Source of the DNA: Clostridiaceae bacterium
GTDB lineage: Bacteria > Bacillota > Clostridia > Saccharofermentanales > DTU023
Assembly: GCA_012798865.1 (NCBI GenBank)
Contig: JAAZMK010000046.1
Coordinates: 1 to 11,084 of the forward strand
Direction: 5' to 3'
DNA length: 11,084 bases
Every line of letters begins with the position of its first letter. Positions within the stretch are counted from its first letter, which is position 1. Both the position numbers and the translations under genes were made by a program. The notes under the pieces were generated by a model, which saw nothing but the letters and a program-made list of their open reading frames with translations, made no database searches and was not told where the DNA came from. Shown in pieces: positions 1-7,540 of the stretch.

Positions 1-251
1 AAAGCGCTCCCCTGCTTCGGCAGCGAGGCGGGAGCATAGCTCGCGATGACACGTCCCTTAGGAAAATTATAGCCGCTGTGTCGTATCGCGGCACGCACGC
101 GATCACGCGATTCCCTTATAGCATGATCTCCCCTCCCCGTAACCTCAAAGCGTGGCAATCCGGGAAGAATCGAAACTTCGATCTCGACGACGACACCTTC
201 AAGTCCTGTCAGTGCGCATGAGCAAATACGATGATAGTTCTTAACGCTCAT
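1..251 (-). CDS. YifB/ComM-family Mg-chelatase-like AAA+ ATPase, N-terminal fragment
   Basis: Only the first 83 codons are in the window; the gene runs off the left edge. The translation begins MSVKNYHRICSCALTGLEG and continues with VEIEVSILPGLPRFEV, RESRDRVRAAIRHSGYNFP and YAPASLPKQGSA. This is the order of the conserved N-terminal ChlI-like domain of the YifB/ComM family (family form: VEV-I--GLP-F-IVGLPD-AVKES-ERVR-AI-NSG--FP and the LAPA-L-K-G block). ComM is a hexameric helicase that promotes branch migration during natural transformation; the role of the Firmicutes homologues is less certain. The ATPase domain would lie outside the window, so the assignment rests on the N-domain alone. 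ATG at 249-251 is the only plausible start: the frame is closed by a TAA at 285-287. The ribosome site is weak. One family position usually VGLPD reads VTGRGD here. A leader of about 180 bases is implied if the promoter at 435-462 is used. Confidence 0.85.
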   Translation of the reverse strand, partial: MSVKNYHRICSCALTGLEGVVVEIEVSILPGLPRFEVTGRGDHAIRESRDRVRAAIRHSGYNFPKGRVIASYAPASLPKQGSA

Positions 252-434
252 GAAGACAGTTTCTCGCTTCTCGCTATATTTCTTTTATTGATTTGGTGTC
301 ATTGGATGGCGCGTTGCGACATTTTGTCAGAAAAGAATCATTTTTTCACTAAGTATTACTAACTTTTCGGTTGCGAGAGTAATTTCGAAAGTATTTTTGA
401 TTATAAATTATACTAATGCGGCAACCGTACGGCT

Positions 435-462
435 AAAATAAGTGTAACATGTTGATTGTCAA
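435..462 (-). promoter_or_regulatory. Candidate sigma-A promoter for the YifB-like gene
   Basis: Read on the minus strand, a perfect TTGACA (462 down to 457) is followed after 16 bases by TATTTT (440 down to 435). The -35 is consensus and the -10 matches four of six positions. Transcription would start near 428 and give a long leader of about 175-180 bases before the ATG at 251. The -35 box shares base 457 with the divergent plus-strand promoter. This is a sequence-based call only. Confidence 0.45.
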
Positions 463-493
463 AGACACTTACGCCTATACAGATAGGTTACAC
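439..493. repeat. Nested inverted repeats over the divergent promoters (possible operator)
   Basis: Two 7-bp inverted repeats share their left side. TAAGTGT (439-445) pairs with ACACTTA (465-471), centred near 455, almost on the junction of the two -35 boxes. GTGTAAC (442-448) pairs with GTTACAC (487-493). A further GTGTAA lies near 540-545. The spacing and overlap with both promoters suit a regulator-binding region, but arms this short can arise by chance in AT-rich DNA. Confidence 0.3.
452..481 (+). promoter_or_regulatory. Candidate sigma-A promoter for ychF
   Basis: TTGATT (452-457) and TATACA (476-481) are separated by 18 bases, an acceptable sigma-A arrangement with both boxes near consensus. 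Transcription would begin near 488, leaving about 115 bases before the ychF ATG. The -35 box abuts the -35 of the opposite-facing promoter, so the two polymerase footprints would clash. Confidence 0.45.
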
Positions 494-605
494 CCTTTCA
501 AGCTCGCTTCAAGATGTTTCGACTCTCAATCGAAGAAAGTGTAAAAAGGCGAAGCTTCCTAAGTGAACCAATGAAATCGTTGAAAACGAGGGAGTATGGA
601 TACTA

Positions 606-1691
606 ATGAAACTAGGTATTATCGGACTGCCCAATGTCGGAAAAAGCACACTGTTCAATGCATTGACTAATGCGAACGCCAATGTCGCGAATTATCCGTT
701 CTGTACGATTGAACCTAATATCGGCGTTGTACCCATACGCGACGATCGTCTTCCCGTCTTGGCGAATCTCTTCCAGTCGGAGAAAACTGTTCCTGCAACG
801 GTCGAATTTGTCGACATCGCAGGACTCGTCGAAGGTGCCAGTCAAGGCGAAGGACTGGGAAACCGATTCCTATCTCACATTCGCGAGGTAGACGCGCTCT
901 TACACGTCGTTCGTTGCTTCGAAGAGAACGATATTGCTCATGTTAAAAATAAAATCGATGCAATCGCTGATTATAGGACGGTCGAGACAGAACTCATACT
1001 CGCCGATATTGAGCATCTCGAGCGGCGTCATGAGAAAGTCGCTCGAGCCGCTAAAGCCAATACGCCCGAAATACTGGACGAATTAGAAGTTATTGAGAGA
1101 CTTCTCGAACATTTGAACGACGGAAGACCGGCGAGAGATTTCATCTTTGATTCAGGTGAATACGATGTACTGCGCCACATTTCTCTTCTGACGTTGAAAC
1201 CTGAAATGATTGTCGCAAACGTCGCCGAGTCGGATGACGGCTTCAGTGAGCATTGCTTGAATGCGCTGATCGATGCATTCAACTCAAAGAAAGTGATTAT
1301 CCCAATTTCTTCGCGCCTTGAATCGGAAATTGCCGAACTTCCTGCGGAGGAACAGGCTCTTTTTCTAGATGAATTAGGTTTAGAATGCGGAGGTCTCACG
1401 CGTGTCATCCGATGTGCTTACGAACTTCTCGGACTAATCTCTTTTTTTACAGCGAATAAAAAAGAGGCACACGCATGGACGATTCATCGCGGTTCAAGCG
1501 CCTTCGATGCCGCAGGCATCATTCACACTGATTTTCAAAGGGGTTTCATTCGAGCCGAGGTTATACCGCTTGATGTACTTCTTGAACAAGGATCGCTTGT
1601 CGCCGCACGTGAAAAAGGTCTCGTCCGATCGGAAGGCAAATCATATGTCGTGCGCGAAGACGACTTCATCCTCTTTCGATTCAACTTATGA
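606..1691 (+). CDS. ychF: Redox-regulated ribosome-associated ATPase YchF (OLA1 family)
   Basis: YchF is an Obg-related P-loop NTPase of the cytoplasm that binds ribosomes, prefers ATP to GTP and is linked to stress and translation control. The 361 residues match the family's usual length (about 363). The Walker A/G1 motif GLPNVGKST is at residues 7-15 and the G3-like DIAGLVEGA at 70-78. The GTP-specifying NKxD motif is replaced by NVAE at 205-208, the hallmark of the ATP-preferring YchF subfamily. The middle (about 120-200) is the helical insertion. The C-terminal TGS domain (about 277-361) contains FFTANKKEAHAWTI, AAGIIHTDFQRGFIRAEVI and the closing LVRSEGKSYVVREDD. The ATG at 606 is chosen because MKLGIIGLPNVGKST is the canonical N-terminus and GAGGGAG lies 11 bases upstream; an ATG at 596 is out of frame. 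The gene ends 11 bases from the convergent coaE with no terminator visible. Confidence 0.98.
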   Translation: MKLGIIGLPNVGKSTLFNALTNANANVANYPFCTIEPNIGVVPIRDDRLPVLANLFQSEKTVPATVEFVDIAGLVEGASQGEGLGNRFLSHIREVDALLHVVRCFEENDIAHVKNKIDAIADYRTVETELILADIEHLERRHEKVARAAKANTPEILDELEVIERLLEHLNDGRPARDFIFDSGEYDVLRHISLLTLKPEMIVANVAESDDGFSEHCLNALIDAFNSKKVIIPISSRLESEIAELPAEEQALFLDELGLECGGLTRVIRCAYELLGLISFFTANKKEAHAWTIHRGSSAFDAAGIIHTDFQRGFIRAEVIPLDVLLEQGSLVAAREKGLVRSEGKSYVVREDDFILFRFNL

Positions 1692-1702
1692 ATGACGATC
1701 GC

Positions 1703-2338
1703 TCAGTCGACAATATTCGCAGGAATTCCCGGAAGAGAGATTCCACGCAAACCGAACTCTTGTCGAAGAAGTTCATGGACTTTATCTTCTAATTCCAAAA
1801 ATGTTCCGTTGTTCGTGATTTCAAAATGTGCGAGCTCCTTGTATTGCTCCGGTGACATTTGAACACGCATGCGGCGAAGAGCGTCGCTATCGCTCATCCC
1901 GCGTTTTCTTAGTCGCTCAAGTCGGATGTCGTCATCAGCTCTAATTGTCCAAATCTGATCGGCGTTGTCAATAAAGCCTCGCTCAATTGGGATAGGCGCA
2001 TCGAGTATGACGGCTTTGACTTTCTTCTTCTCCATCTCCTCTAAGCGGCTGTCAACGGCGGCAATGACGTCTTCGTGGATGATAGCGCTCAGTGTATCAA
2101 GTGCCCTTTTGTCTGTAAAAGCGAGATCAGCCATTTTGTTACGCAAAAGAGCGCCGCTCTCATCGATTAGATCAGCTCCCAATACTTTCCCTATGCGCGC
2201 CGTCGTATCGGATGCCCTATCTGTCAGCTCATGTGCAATGGCGTCGGCATCTATAACCGGTATTCCGGCAGCCCGGCAAATGGAGGCAACAACGCTCTTG
2301 CCTGTTCCGATTCCACCAGTAATACCAAGCACAAACAT
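1703..2338 (-). CDS. coaE: Dephospho-CoA kinase
   Basis: CoaE phosphorylates the 3'-hydroxyl of dephospho-CoA with ATP, the last step of coenzyme A synthesis in the cytoplasm. From the ATG at 2338 it has 211 residues, close to the usual 200-206. The P-loop GITGGIGTGKS is at 5-15, followed by IDADAIAHEL (29-38) with the conserved Asp that follows strand 2. The CoA-domain segment reads LDAPIPIERGF, where LLFE is more usual. The lid (RLERLRKRG) and the closing block RMRVQMSPEQYKELAHFEI with NNGTFLELEDKV are typical. An in-frame GTG at 2350 would add four residues, but AGAGAGG sits too close to it and is better placed for the ATG at 2338. The gene follows polA after 47 bases. Other Firmicutes have the same polA-coaE association, often with mutM between them; mutM is absent here. 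Confidence 0.95.
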   Translation of the reverse strand: MFVLGITGGIGTGKSVVASICRAAGIPVIDADAIAHELTDRASDTTARIGKVLGADLIDESGALLRNKMADLAFTDKRALDTLSAIIHEDVIAAVDSRLEEMEKKKVKAVILDAPIPIERGFIDNADQIWTIRADDDIRLERLRKRGMSDSDALRRMRVQMSPEQYKELAHFEITNNGTFLELEDKVHELLRQEFGLRGISLPGIPANIVD

Positions 2339-2385
2339 GCCAAAACACACCTCTCTACGCGTTAATCGGTACGACTTGCATCACA

Positions 2386-4998
2386 CTAACTCAAGTCGCC
2401 CCACGTGTAACCTGCCTTTGCGTCGGCAATGAGAGGTACAGAGAGCTCCATCGCCTGTTCCATTGCTTCACGCAAAAGTGAGATGACGCATTCTTTGTCG
2501 CTTTCGCTCGCCTCAATAATCAATTCGTCATGAACTTGCAGGATAAGTCGAGCATCCAATTTTTTCTCCTTCATCAGTCGGGAGACATTGACCATGGCAA
2601 TTTTAATAAGGTCGGCTGCCGTTCCCTGGACAGGTGCATTCATGGCCGCTCGGATACCGAAGTTGTAGAGATTTCTGTTCTGAGACTGAAGCTCCGGCAG
2701 ATAGCGGCGTCGATGGAAGAGCGTCTCGACATAACCAAGCTCTTTAGCAACTTCTCCCTGAAGCTTCAGCCAAGCTTCCACTTGCGGGTATTTGTCATGG
2801 TAACGCTTGATTAGTCTACTCGCATGAGAAATGGGAATCCCGAGATCGCGCGACAATCCGAAATCGGAGATACCGTATGTAATGCTGAAATTGACCGTCT
2901 TGGCAACGCTTCGCTCATGTGATGTAACATCCTGCTCACTTTTTCCAAAGAGAGCGGATGCCGTTACTCGATGGATGTCACGCCCTTCATTGAATGCATC
3001 TGAAAGATTCTTGTCACCGGACAGGTGTGCAAGAAGGCGCAGTTCTATTTGACTGTAATCGGCACCAATCAAAACATATCCCGGGGAAGCGATGAAGAGT
3101 TCGCGGATACGCTTACCGCGGTCGGTGCGAATAGGGATATTCTGGAGATTAGGATTTGAACTCGACAATCGTCCGGTTGTCGTAAGCGCTTGGTTATACG
3201 TCGTACGTATTCTGCCATCGATGTCAATTTCCTTTTTCAGCCCCTCGAGAAATGTCCCGCGCAATTTCGTCAGTTCGCGAAACTCAAAAATAGAATCAAT
3301 AATCGGATGAAAGCCTCGCAGCCGCTCAAGTTCATCTGCATCCGTACTGAATTGACCGCTCGAGCTTCTTCGTCCTGTCGGCAGTCCCAAGTCTTCGTAT
3401 AGGACTTCCGATAATTGTTGCGGGGAATTGATGTTGAATTCCTTTCCGGCATCGCGATAGATAGACCGTTCAAGCGATTCGATCTCCTCGAGCATGGAAG
3501 AAGACTCGGACTCCAACGCGTCAATGTCGACGAGTATTCCCGCATGTTCCATATCTGCCAATACGTTGACAAGCCTCATCTCGACTTGAGCGAGAAGCGA
3601 GACCCCTCTTTCATGGAGTCTGTCAGTCTGTAGTTCCATCGATTTTAACAGCAGAAGACAAAGTCGTTTACGCTCGGCGTTTAGATCTTTCAATAAAGGA
3701 AGATCATGATCTTCATATGGCTGGTATGCATCGCCCAGCGATGCACGTAAAGCAAAGTCGATATCGTCCGCTCTACCAAGTTCGTTCAAAAGATATGAAG
3801 CGATCATTACGTCGAAGACAGAGCGGGCTGGCGCGCTCAAACTGTTTTTGCGCAACTGACGCTTAAAGTCCCACGTGACGAAAGTATTCTCACAGTGATC
3901 GATTAAATGAAGGATCGGCAAGGAATCGGAAAAGTGAAAACAAGATTGTTTCGTGAGCAAGAGTCCATCGCCATTATTCCCCGGAAGCATAAATGCGACC
4001 GCGTCATCATCGGTAAGTGTGGTCATCCATTCTTCGATTGAAGCGCAAGCGCGGATACGGTCTGTCGTGACGTTTAGATCTTCTTGGGCAGTTCTGATTT
4101 CCGGTGAAGTGAGATTGAATCGCTCAAAGAAAGAGCGAAAATTAAGACGCGTCAAAAGCTGTGCGAGGGCTTCTCCATCCATTGCTTCGTCAATGTCGGT
4201 CGATAACAGATCATCAACTCCCTCAAGCGGAACACTGCGACAGATAACAGAAAGTTCACGTGAAAGCTTTGCCATCTCCTTCCCGACAGTCAAGTTTCCA
4301 AGAAGCGCGCCTTTCATATCGCCAAGATTCTCATAGACCCCGTCGATGCTCCCATATTCTTGAATGAGTTTAAGTGCGGTCTTCTGACCTACCCCTCTAA
4401 CCCCCGGAATATTATCCGAAGAATCGCCCATTAGACCCTTTACGTCGACCCATTGAGCAGGTGAAATGTTGTATTTAGCCATCATAACGTCAGGTGTGAT
4501 AACCTCGCTCTCCGAACCGTCCCTCTTTGTTGTTAAGAGGACGACCGACGTATTGTCAGATATGAGCTGCAATGTATCGCGATCACCCGTTAGGATTATT
4601 ACAGACATTCCGCGCTCTTCGCCGATAAGCGAAAGCGTACCGATCAGATCATCCGCTTCGTAATCTGTCATTCCGACCGGTTGGAACCCCAAATATTCGA
4701 GCATGTCCCGCGCGACAGGAACTTGCCTGGCAAGATCGTCGGGCATGGGACTTCTACCAAGCTTGTACTCATCAAACTTTCGATGACGGAATGTTTCACC
4801 GGGCATATCCATGGCGGAAACTGCATGCGTTGGTTTGAACTCATCACGATACTTGGAAAGCATATTCAGAAAAGCGAACAGGGCTCCGGTCGGCAATCCG
4901 TCGGGCGCGGTCAAGCGATTTCGACCAGCCATGCCGTAAAAGGCACGGTTGAGCAGACTATGGACGTCAACAAGCAAGAGTGTTTCCTTAGCAGACAC
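2386..4998 (-). CDS. polA: DNA polymerase I
   Basis: PolA removes RNA primers and fills gaps in replication and excision repair. The 870 residues show the 5'-nuclease domain first (about 1-295): LLLVDVHSLLNRAFYG with D11, DYEADDLIG (112-120), TGDRD (137-141), and GDSSDN (191-196) before the helix-hairpin-helix GVRGVGQKTALKL. The region of about 310-480 occupies the 3'-5' exonuclease position, but the DxE, HN-K-D and YAAED-type residues are not visible, so proofreading is probably absent, as in the Bacillus and Thermus enzymes. The polymerase domain has motif A (GADYSQIELR, D647), motif B (R696, K700, F704, Y708) and motif C (QVHDE, 821-825; D824). F704 is the phenylalanine form that disfavours dideoxynucleotides. 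The start is GTG at 4998, with AAAGGA seven bases upstream. It follows the sugar dehydratase gene after 31 bases and precedes coaE, so co-transcription is likely. Confidence 0.97.
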   Translation of the reverse strand: MSAKETLLLVDVHSLLNRAFYGMAGRNRLTAPDGLPTGALFAFLNMLSKYRDEFKPTHAVSAMDMPGETFRHRKFDEYKLGRSPMPDDLARQVPVARDMLEYLGFQPVGMTDYEADDLIGTLSLIGEERGMSVIILTGDRDTLQLISDNTSVVLLTTKRDGSESEVITPDVMMAKYNISPAQWVDVKGLMGDSSDNIPGVRGVGQKTALKLIQEYGSIDGVYENLGDMKGALLGNLTVGKEMAKLSRELSVICRSVPLEGVDDLLSTDIDEAMDGEALAQLLTRLNFRSFFERFNLTSPEIRTAQEDLNVTTDRIRACASIEEWMTTLTDDDAVAFMLPGNNGDGLLLTKQSCFHFSDSLPILHLIDHCENTFVTWDFKRQLRKNSLSAPARSVFDVMIASYLLNELGRADDIDFALRASLGDAYQPYEDHDLPLLKDLNAERKRLCLLLLKSMELQTDRLHERGVSLLAQVEMRLVNVLADMEHAGILVDIDALESESSSMLEEIESLERSIYRDAGKEFNINSPQQLSEVLYEDLGLPTGRRSSSGQFSTDADELERLRGFHPIIDSIFEFRELTKLRGTFLEGLKKEIDIDGRIRTTYNQALTTTGRLSSSNPNLQNIPIRTDRGKRIRELFIASPGYVLIGADYSQIELRLLAHLSGDKNLSDAFNEGRDIHRVTASALFGKSEQDVTSHERSVAKTVNFSITYGISDFGLSRDLGIPISHASRLIKRYHDKYPQVEAWLKLQGEVAKELGYVETLFHRRRYLPELQSQNRNLYNFGIRAAMNAPVQGTAADLIKIAMVNVSRLMKEKKLDARLILQVHDELIIEASESDKECVISLLREAMEQAMELSVPLIADAKAGYTWGDLS

Positions 4999-5029
4999 GA
5001 TACAATCCTTTCAATCGACGAAAAGATTT

Positions 5030-6979
5030 CTAGTTGGTTGACCGTTTTATCGGGAAATACGATTCGTAGTGGATTCTGGGAAGCAATGAAGATGAATCGT
5101 CGGAATCCAGAGCTTCACAGCGCTCAAGTGCAGAGAGAAGCTGATCCATAAATTCAGTAAGTCCCAACTCCTCGCCCGCTCCGATAATCTTTTCGAGAAT
5201 ACCAACTTCTTTCTTCAGGTAGTTCATATCATCAACCTGTTTGAGACTGAAGATTTTTTTGTGATCAGTCTCGACAAAATGTTCCTCCGGCAGAAAGAGC
5301 TCTTCGCGCATTTTTTCACCCGGTCTCAGACCGATGTACTGAATCGGAATATCGATATCGGGCACAAGACCCGAAATGCGGATCATGTCGCGGGCGAGCT
5401 TGTCGATTTTGACAGGTTCGCCCATATCTAAGACGAATATCTCTCCACCCTTCGCATAAGCTCCGGCCTGTAGAACAAGACTCGATGCTTCGGGAATTGT
5501 CATAAAGAAGCGTTCAACCCTAGGATGAGTAACCGTCACAGGAAGACGATTCTTGATTTGTTTTTCGAATAGCGGGATAACACTGCCGCTACTTCCGAGT
5601 ACGTTGCCGAATCGAACGGCGGCGAACGATGTGTCTTTCCAAATCTTGTCGAGCGTCATGATGACCACTTCGCAAAGTCTCTTGCTCGCCCCCATAACAT
5701 TCGTCGGTTTCACCGCCTTGTCTGTAGAAATCAGTACGAATCGAGAAACTCCGAAACGTGCAGCTGCCATAGCCACATTGTACGTCCCATAGATATTATT
5801 TTTAACTGCCTCTCCCGGGCTGTCCTCCATCAGAGGAACGTGCTTGTGAGCTGCCGCATGGAAAACAACGTCCGGTGCATAATCGAAGAACAGCTGTTCA
5901 ACACGTCTGCAATCCCGCACGGAACCGATCAGCACTTTCAGATTAAGGCGTCTGCCATGGCGCTCGAGAAGATCTTGCTGCAATTCATAGACACCGTTCT
6001 CATATATATCGTAAAGAATGAGAAGTGCAGGTTCAAGAGAAGCAATCTGTCTCGCAAGTTCTGAACCGATCGAACCTCCGCCGCCCGTAACGAGAACCGT
6101 CTTATCTCGTATAAAACTGCTTACCTTATCCATATCGTATTCAACCGCTTCTATTCCAAGCAGGTCGTCAATTCTGATATCGCGAACATCGGACAGGTGG
6201 ACTTTTCCGCCTTCAAGCTCAGAAAAGAAAGGTAATATTCTGACACGACAATCCGTGCGATAACATATCTCCAGAATGCTGCGGATTGTTGTGCTTGAGG
6301 CGGACGGGATGGCGACAATAATCTCATCAATGTGCATATCCATAGCTAGCTTTTCGATGTCGTATCGATCGCCGAGAACAGGAACGCCATTGTTCTTATA
6401 ATGGTGTGTCAATTCGTTGTCATCAACTGCACAGACGGGAATCCTCAGACTTTGAGTCGTCTTCAACTCAACGATAAGTTGGCTTCCTGCCGCACCGGCG
6501 CCGACGATCATGACACGTATCTCCTCGTCCCCTTCAGATCTGCGTTTAGCCCTCATCACCATTCTATGTGACCGATAGAAGCGATATAGAAGGCGGATAG
6601 CCATCACTGCACCCGTCAGCAAAAACCAGAAAAGGATATAGGTGGGAAGAGTGAAACTTTGCTTCAAAAGCTGAAGCAAGAGGACTGTAGTAAAAAGGTG
6701 AGCCGTTGTACCTGCAACTAAAATCAAGTACTGACTGCCGCGAGCAAAAGCCCACATCTGTGTATAAAACCCGAAAAGAGGGAAAACAACTAAACCGATC
6801 AGGACAAAAAAGTACCACGTCCCCTTAAATTGGTTCCAAAAGTGATTAGGTACGCTCCCTTCATAAATAAGCAACAATGCAAGAATAGCCGCGATGACGG
6901 TCGAGGCGGCATCATAGGCAATTAGGAACGCTTTGCGCGGCGTTAGATGCCGAAAAGTACGCGATTGTCTGTTCTCCAT
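5030..6979 (-). CDS. Membrane-anchored long-SDR nucleotide-sugar 4,6-dehydratase (WbpM/PglF/CapD family)
   Basis: Family members convert UDP-GlcNAc to the UDP-4-keto-6-deoxy sugar that starts synthesis of diamino- or deoxy-sugars for capsule, O-antigen or protein glycans. Numbered from a TTG at 6997 (655 residues), four hydrophobic segments lie at about 26-46, 60-78, 90-110 and 117-138. A first Rossmann domain (RVMIVGAGAAGSQL, 161-174) and a second NAD-binding domain (VLVTGGGGSIGSEL, 301-314) follow. The catalytic region is STDKAVKPTNVMGASKR (424-440): the usual YxxxK is MxxxK (M435, K439) with T425-D426-K427, diagnostic of this long-SDR class. RPGEKMREELF (558-568) is the family's substrate-domain block. 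I prefer the ATG at 6979 (649 residues) over the TTG, though neither has a clear ribosome site. The exact product sugar (C5-inverting or retaining) cannot be told from sequence. No glycosyltransferase is adjacent, so its pathway partners are elsewhere. Confidence 0.9.
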   Translation of the reverse strand: MENRQSRTFRHLTPRKAFLIAYDAASTVIAAILALLLIYEGSVPNHFWNQFKGTWYFFVLIGLVVFPLFGFYTQMWAFARGSQYLILVAGTTAHLFTTVLLLQLLKQSFTLPTYILFWFLLTGAVMAIRLLYRFYRSHRMVMRAKRRSEGDEEIRVMIVGAGAAGSQLIVELKTTQSLRIPVCAVDDNELTHHYKNNGVPVLGDRYDIEKLAMDMHIDEIIVAIPSASSTTIRSILEICYRTDCRVRILPFFSELEGGKVHLSDVRDIRIDDLLGIEAVEYDMDKVSSFIRDKTVLVTGGGGSIGSELARQIASLEPALLILYDIYENGVYELQQDLLERHGRRLNLKVLIGSVRDCRRVEQLFFDYAPDVVFHAAAHKHVPLMEDSPGEAVKNNIYGTYNVAMAAARFGVSRFVLISTDKAVKPTNVMGASKRLCEVVIMTLDKIWKDTSFAAVRFGNVLGSSGSVIPLFEKQIKNRLPVTVTHPRVERFFMTIPEASSLVLQAGAYAKGGEIFVLDMGEPVKIDKLARDMIRISGLVPDIDIPIQYIGLRPGEKMREELFLPEEHFVETDHKKIFSLKQVDDMNYLKKEVGILEKIIGAGEELGLTEFMDQLLSALERCEALDSDDSSSLLPRIHYESYFPIKRSTN

Positions 6980-6998
6980 CTCTTTATTAACAACCAAT

Positions 6999-7014
6999 TT
7001 TTAGCAGACTAAAA
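6999..7014. repeat. Short AT-rich inverted repeat before the sugar dehydratase gene
   Basis: TTTTAG (6999-7004) and CTAAAA (7009-7014) form a 6-bp stem with a 4-base loop. It lies about 20 bases upstream of the ATG at 6979 and just upstream of the alternative TTG at 6997, in the short gap after the DUF1858-type gene. It has too little GC to be a terminator; it might affect ribosome access or be a regulator half-site pair. The call is weak. Confidence 0.2.
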
Positions 7015-7039
7015 GACTAATCTACGGTGTGTGTGATCG

Positions 7040-7255
7040 TTACTCATTTAGTGACCGAGTTGATTCAAGATACGTATTGATATCATTCAATAGAAGATCG
7101 ACGTCTACTCCGTGAACTTGGCATGCTTGCTCCAAAGTTTCATTGTTCGCCATCATACAGCCGACACAATGAAGTCCATGACCCATCAGTAGACCTGCAA
7201 GGTTGCGGTCAAGTCGAAGTAACTCAACGATCAGCATATCTTTAGTTGCATTCAT
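7040..7255 (-). CDS. DUF1858-type small CxxC protein (hybrid-cluster-protein-associated redox disulfide domain)
   Basis: This 71-residue soluble protein is one complete DUF1858-like domain. It shows the typical run TKDMLIVELLRLDRNLAGLLMGHGLHCVGC with the CxxC pair C30/C33, then ETLEQACQVHGVDVDLLLNDIN (39-60), which adds a third cysteine, C45. The domain occurs alone or at the N-terminus of ScdA/RIC-type and related proteins in anaerobes; a thiol redox or metal-binding role is proposed but not proven. The ATG at 7255 is well supported: AAGAAGG lies eight bases upstream. The gene is divergent from hup and leads, after about 60 bases, into the sugar dehydratase gene on the same strand. No hybrid cluster protein gene is nearby, so the usual partner is not seen. 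Confidence 0.85.
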   Translation of the reverse strand: MNATKDMLIVELLRLDRNLAGLLMGHGLHCVGCMMANNETLEQACQVHGVDVDLLLNDINTYLESTRSLNE

Positions 7256-7540
7256 ATCTTTTACCTTCTTAGATGAGAAAATATATTAGTTCATCACTGT
7301 TGGTATGGTACAGCAACGTGACTTTAGATGCAAGCTTAACGGTCTGTATGACGCATACACGTGCTCAAAAAGATACGTTATAAGCTGGACCATCACGTTA
7401 TGCAAGTGGCAATACTTCAGAAAAAGAGATAATTCTTCAAAAAAATTGGCTTCTTGCGACGGAGGAAGACGTCAAACCCTTGACAAGACGCCGTTTGATC
7501 GTGATAATAGGCAGAGATATTGCCAGAAGGAGGCTAAAGA
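7256..7540. other. Divergent intergenic region between the DUF1858-type gene and hup
   Basis: This 285-base stretch contains the hup promoter near its right end (7480-7508) and the ribosome sites of both flanking genes at its edges. The left part has an AT-rich TAATATATTTT on the minus strand (around 7280-7290) that could supply a -10 for the DUF1858-type gene, but I see no matching -35. ACGTTAT occurs twice about 21 bases apart (near 7375 and 7396). A 79-codon plus-strand reading frame crosses the region but looks non-coding. The remainder shows nothing recognisable. Confidence 0.5.
7480..7508 (+). promoter_or_regulatory. Strong sigma-A promoter of the HU gene
   Basis: A perfect -35 TTGACA (7480-7485) and GATAAT (7503-7508, five of six positions) are separated by the optimal 17 bases. 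Transcription should start near 7514-7516, giving a leader of only about 25 bases that is mostly ribosome site. This strength fits the abundance of HU. Confidence 0.85.

Larger units (their letters stand above)
252..605. other. Divergent intergenic region between the YifB-like gene and ychF
   Basis: This 354-base stretch has no plausible gene. It is AT-rich around 395-415, where a TATAAT is readable on the minus strand (407-412) but without a fitting -35 box. The middle (435-493) holds two divergent promoter candidates and nested short inverted repeats, described separately. The part next to ychF contains GAAGCTTC, an 8-bp palindrome (about 551-558), and the ychF ribosome site GAGGGAG at 588-594. 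I see no riboswitch or tRNA-like fold and no terminator. Confidence 0.6.

Noticed and set aside
4681..5151. A 156-codon plus-strand reading frame spanning the polA start and the end of the dehydratase gene.
   Set aside because: It is antisense to two clearly identified genes and has no recognisable motif; it is a shadow of their codon structure.
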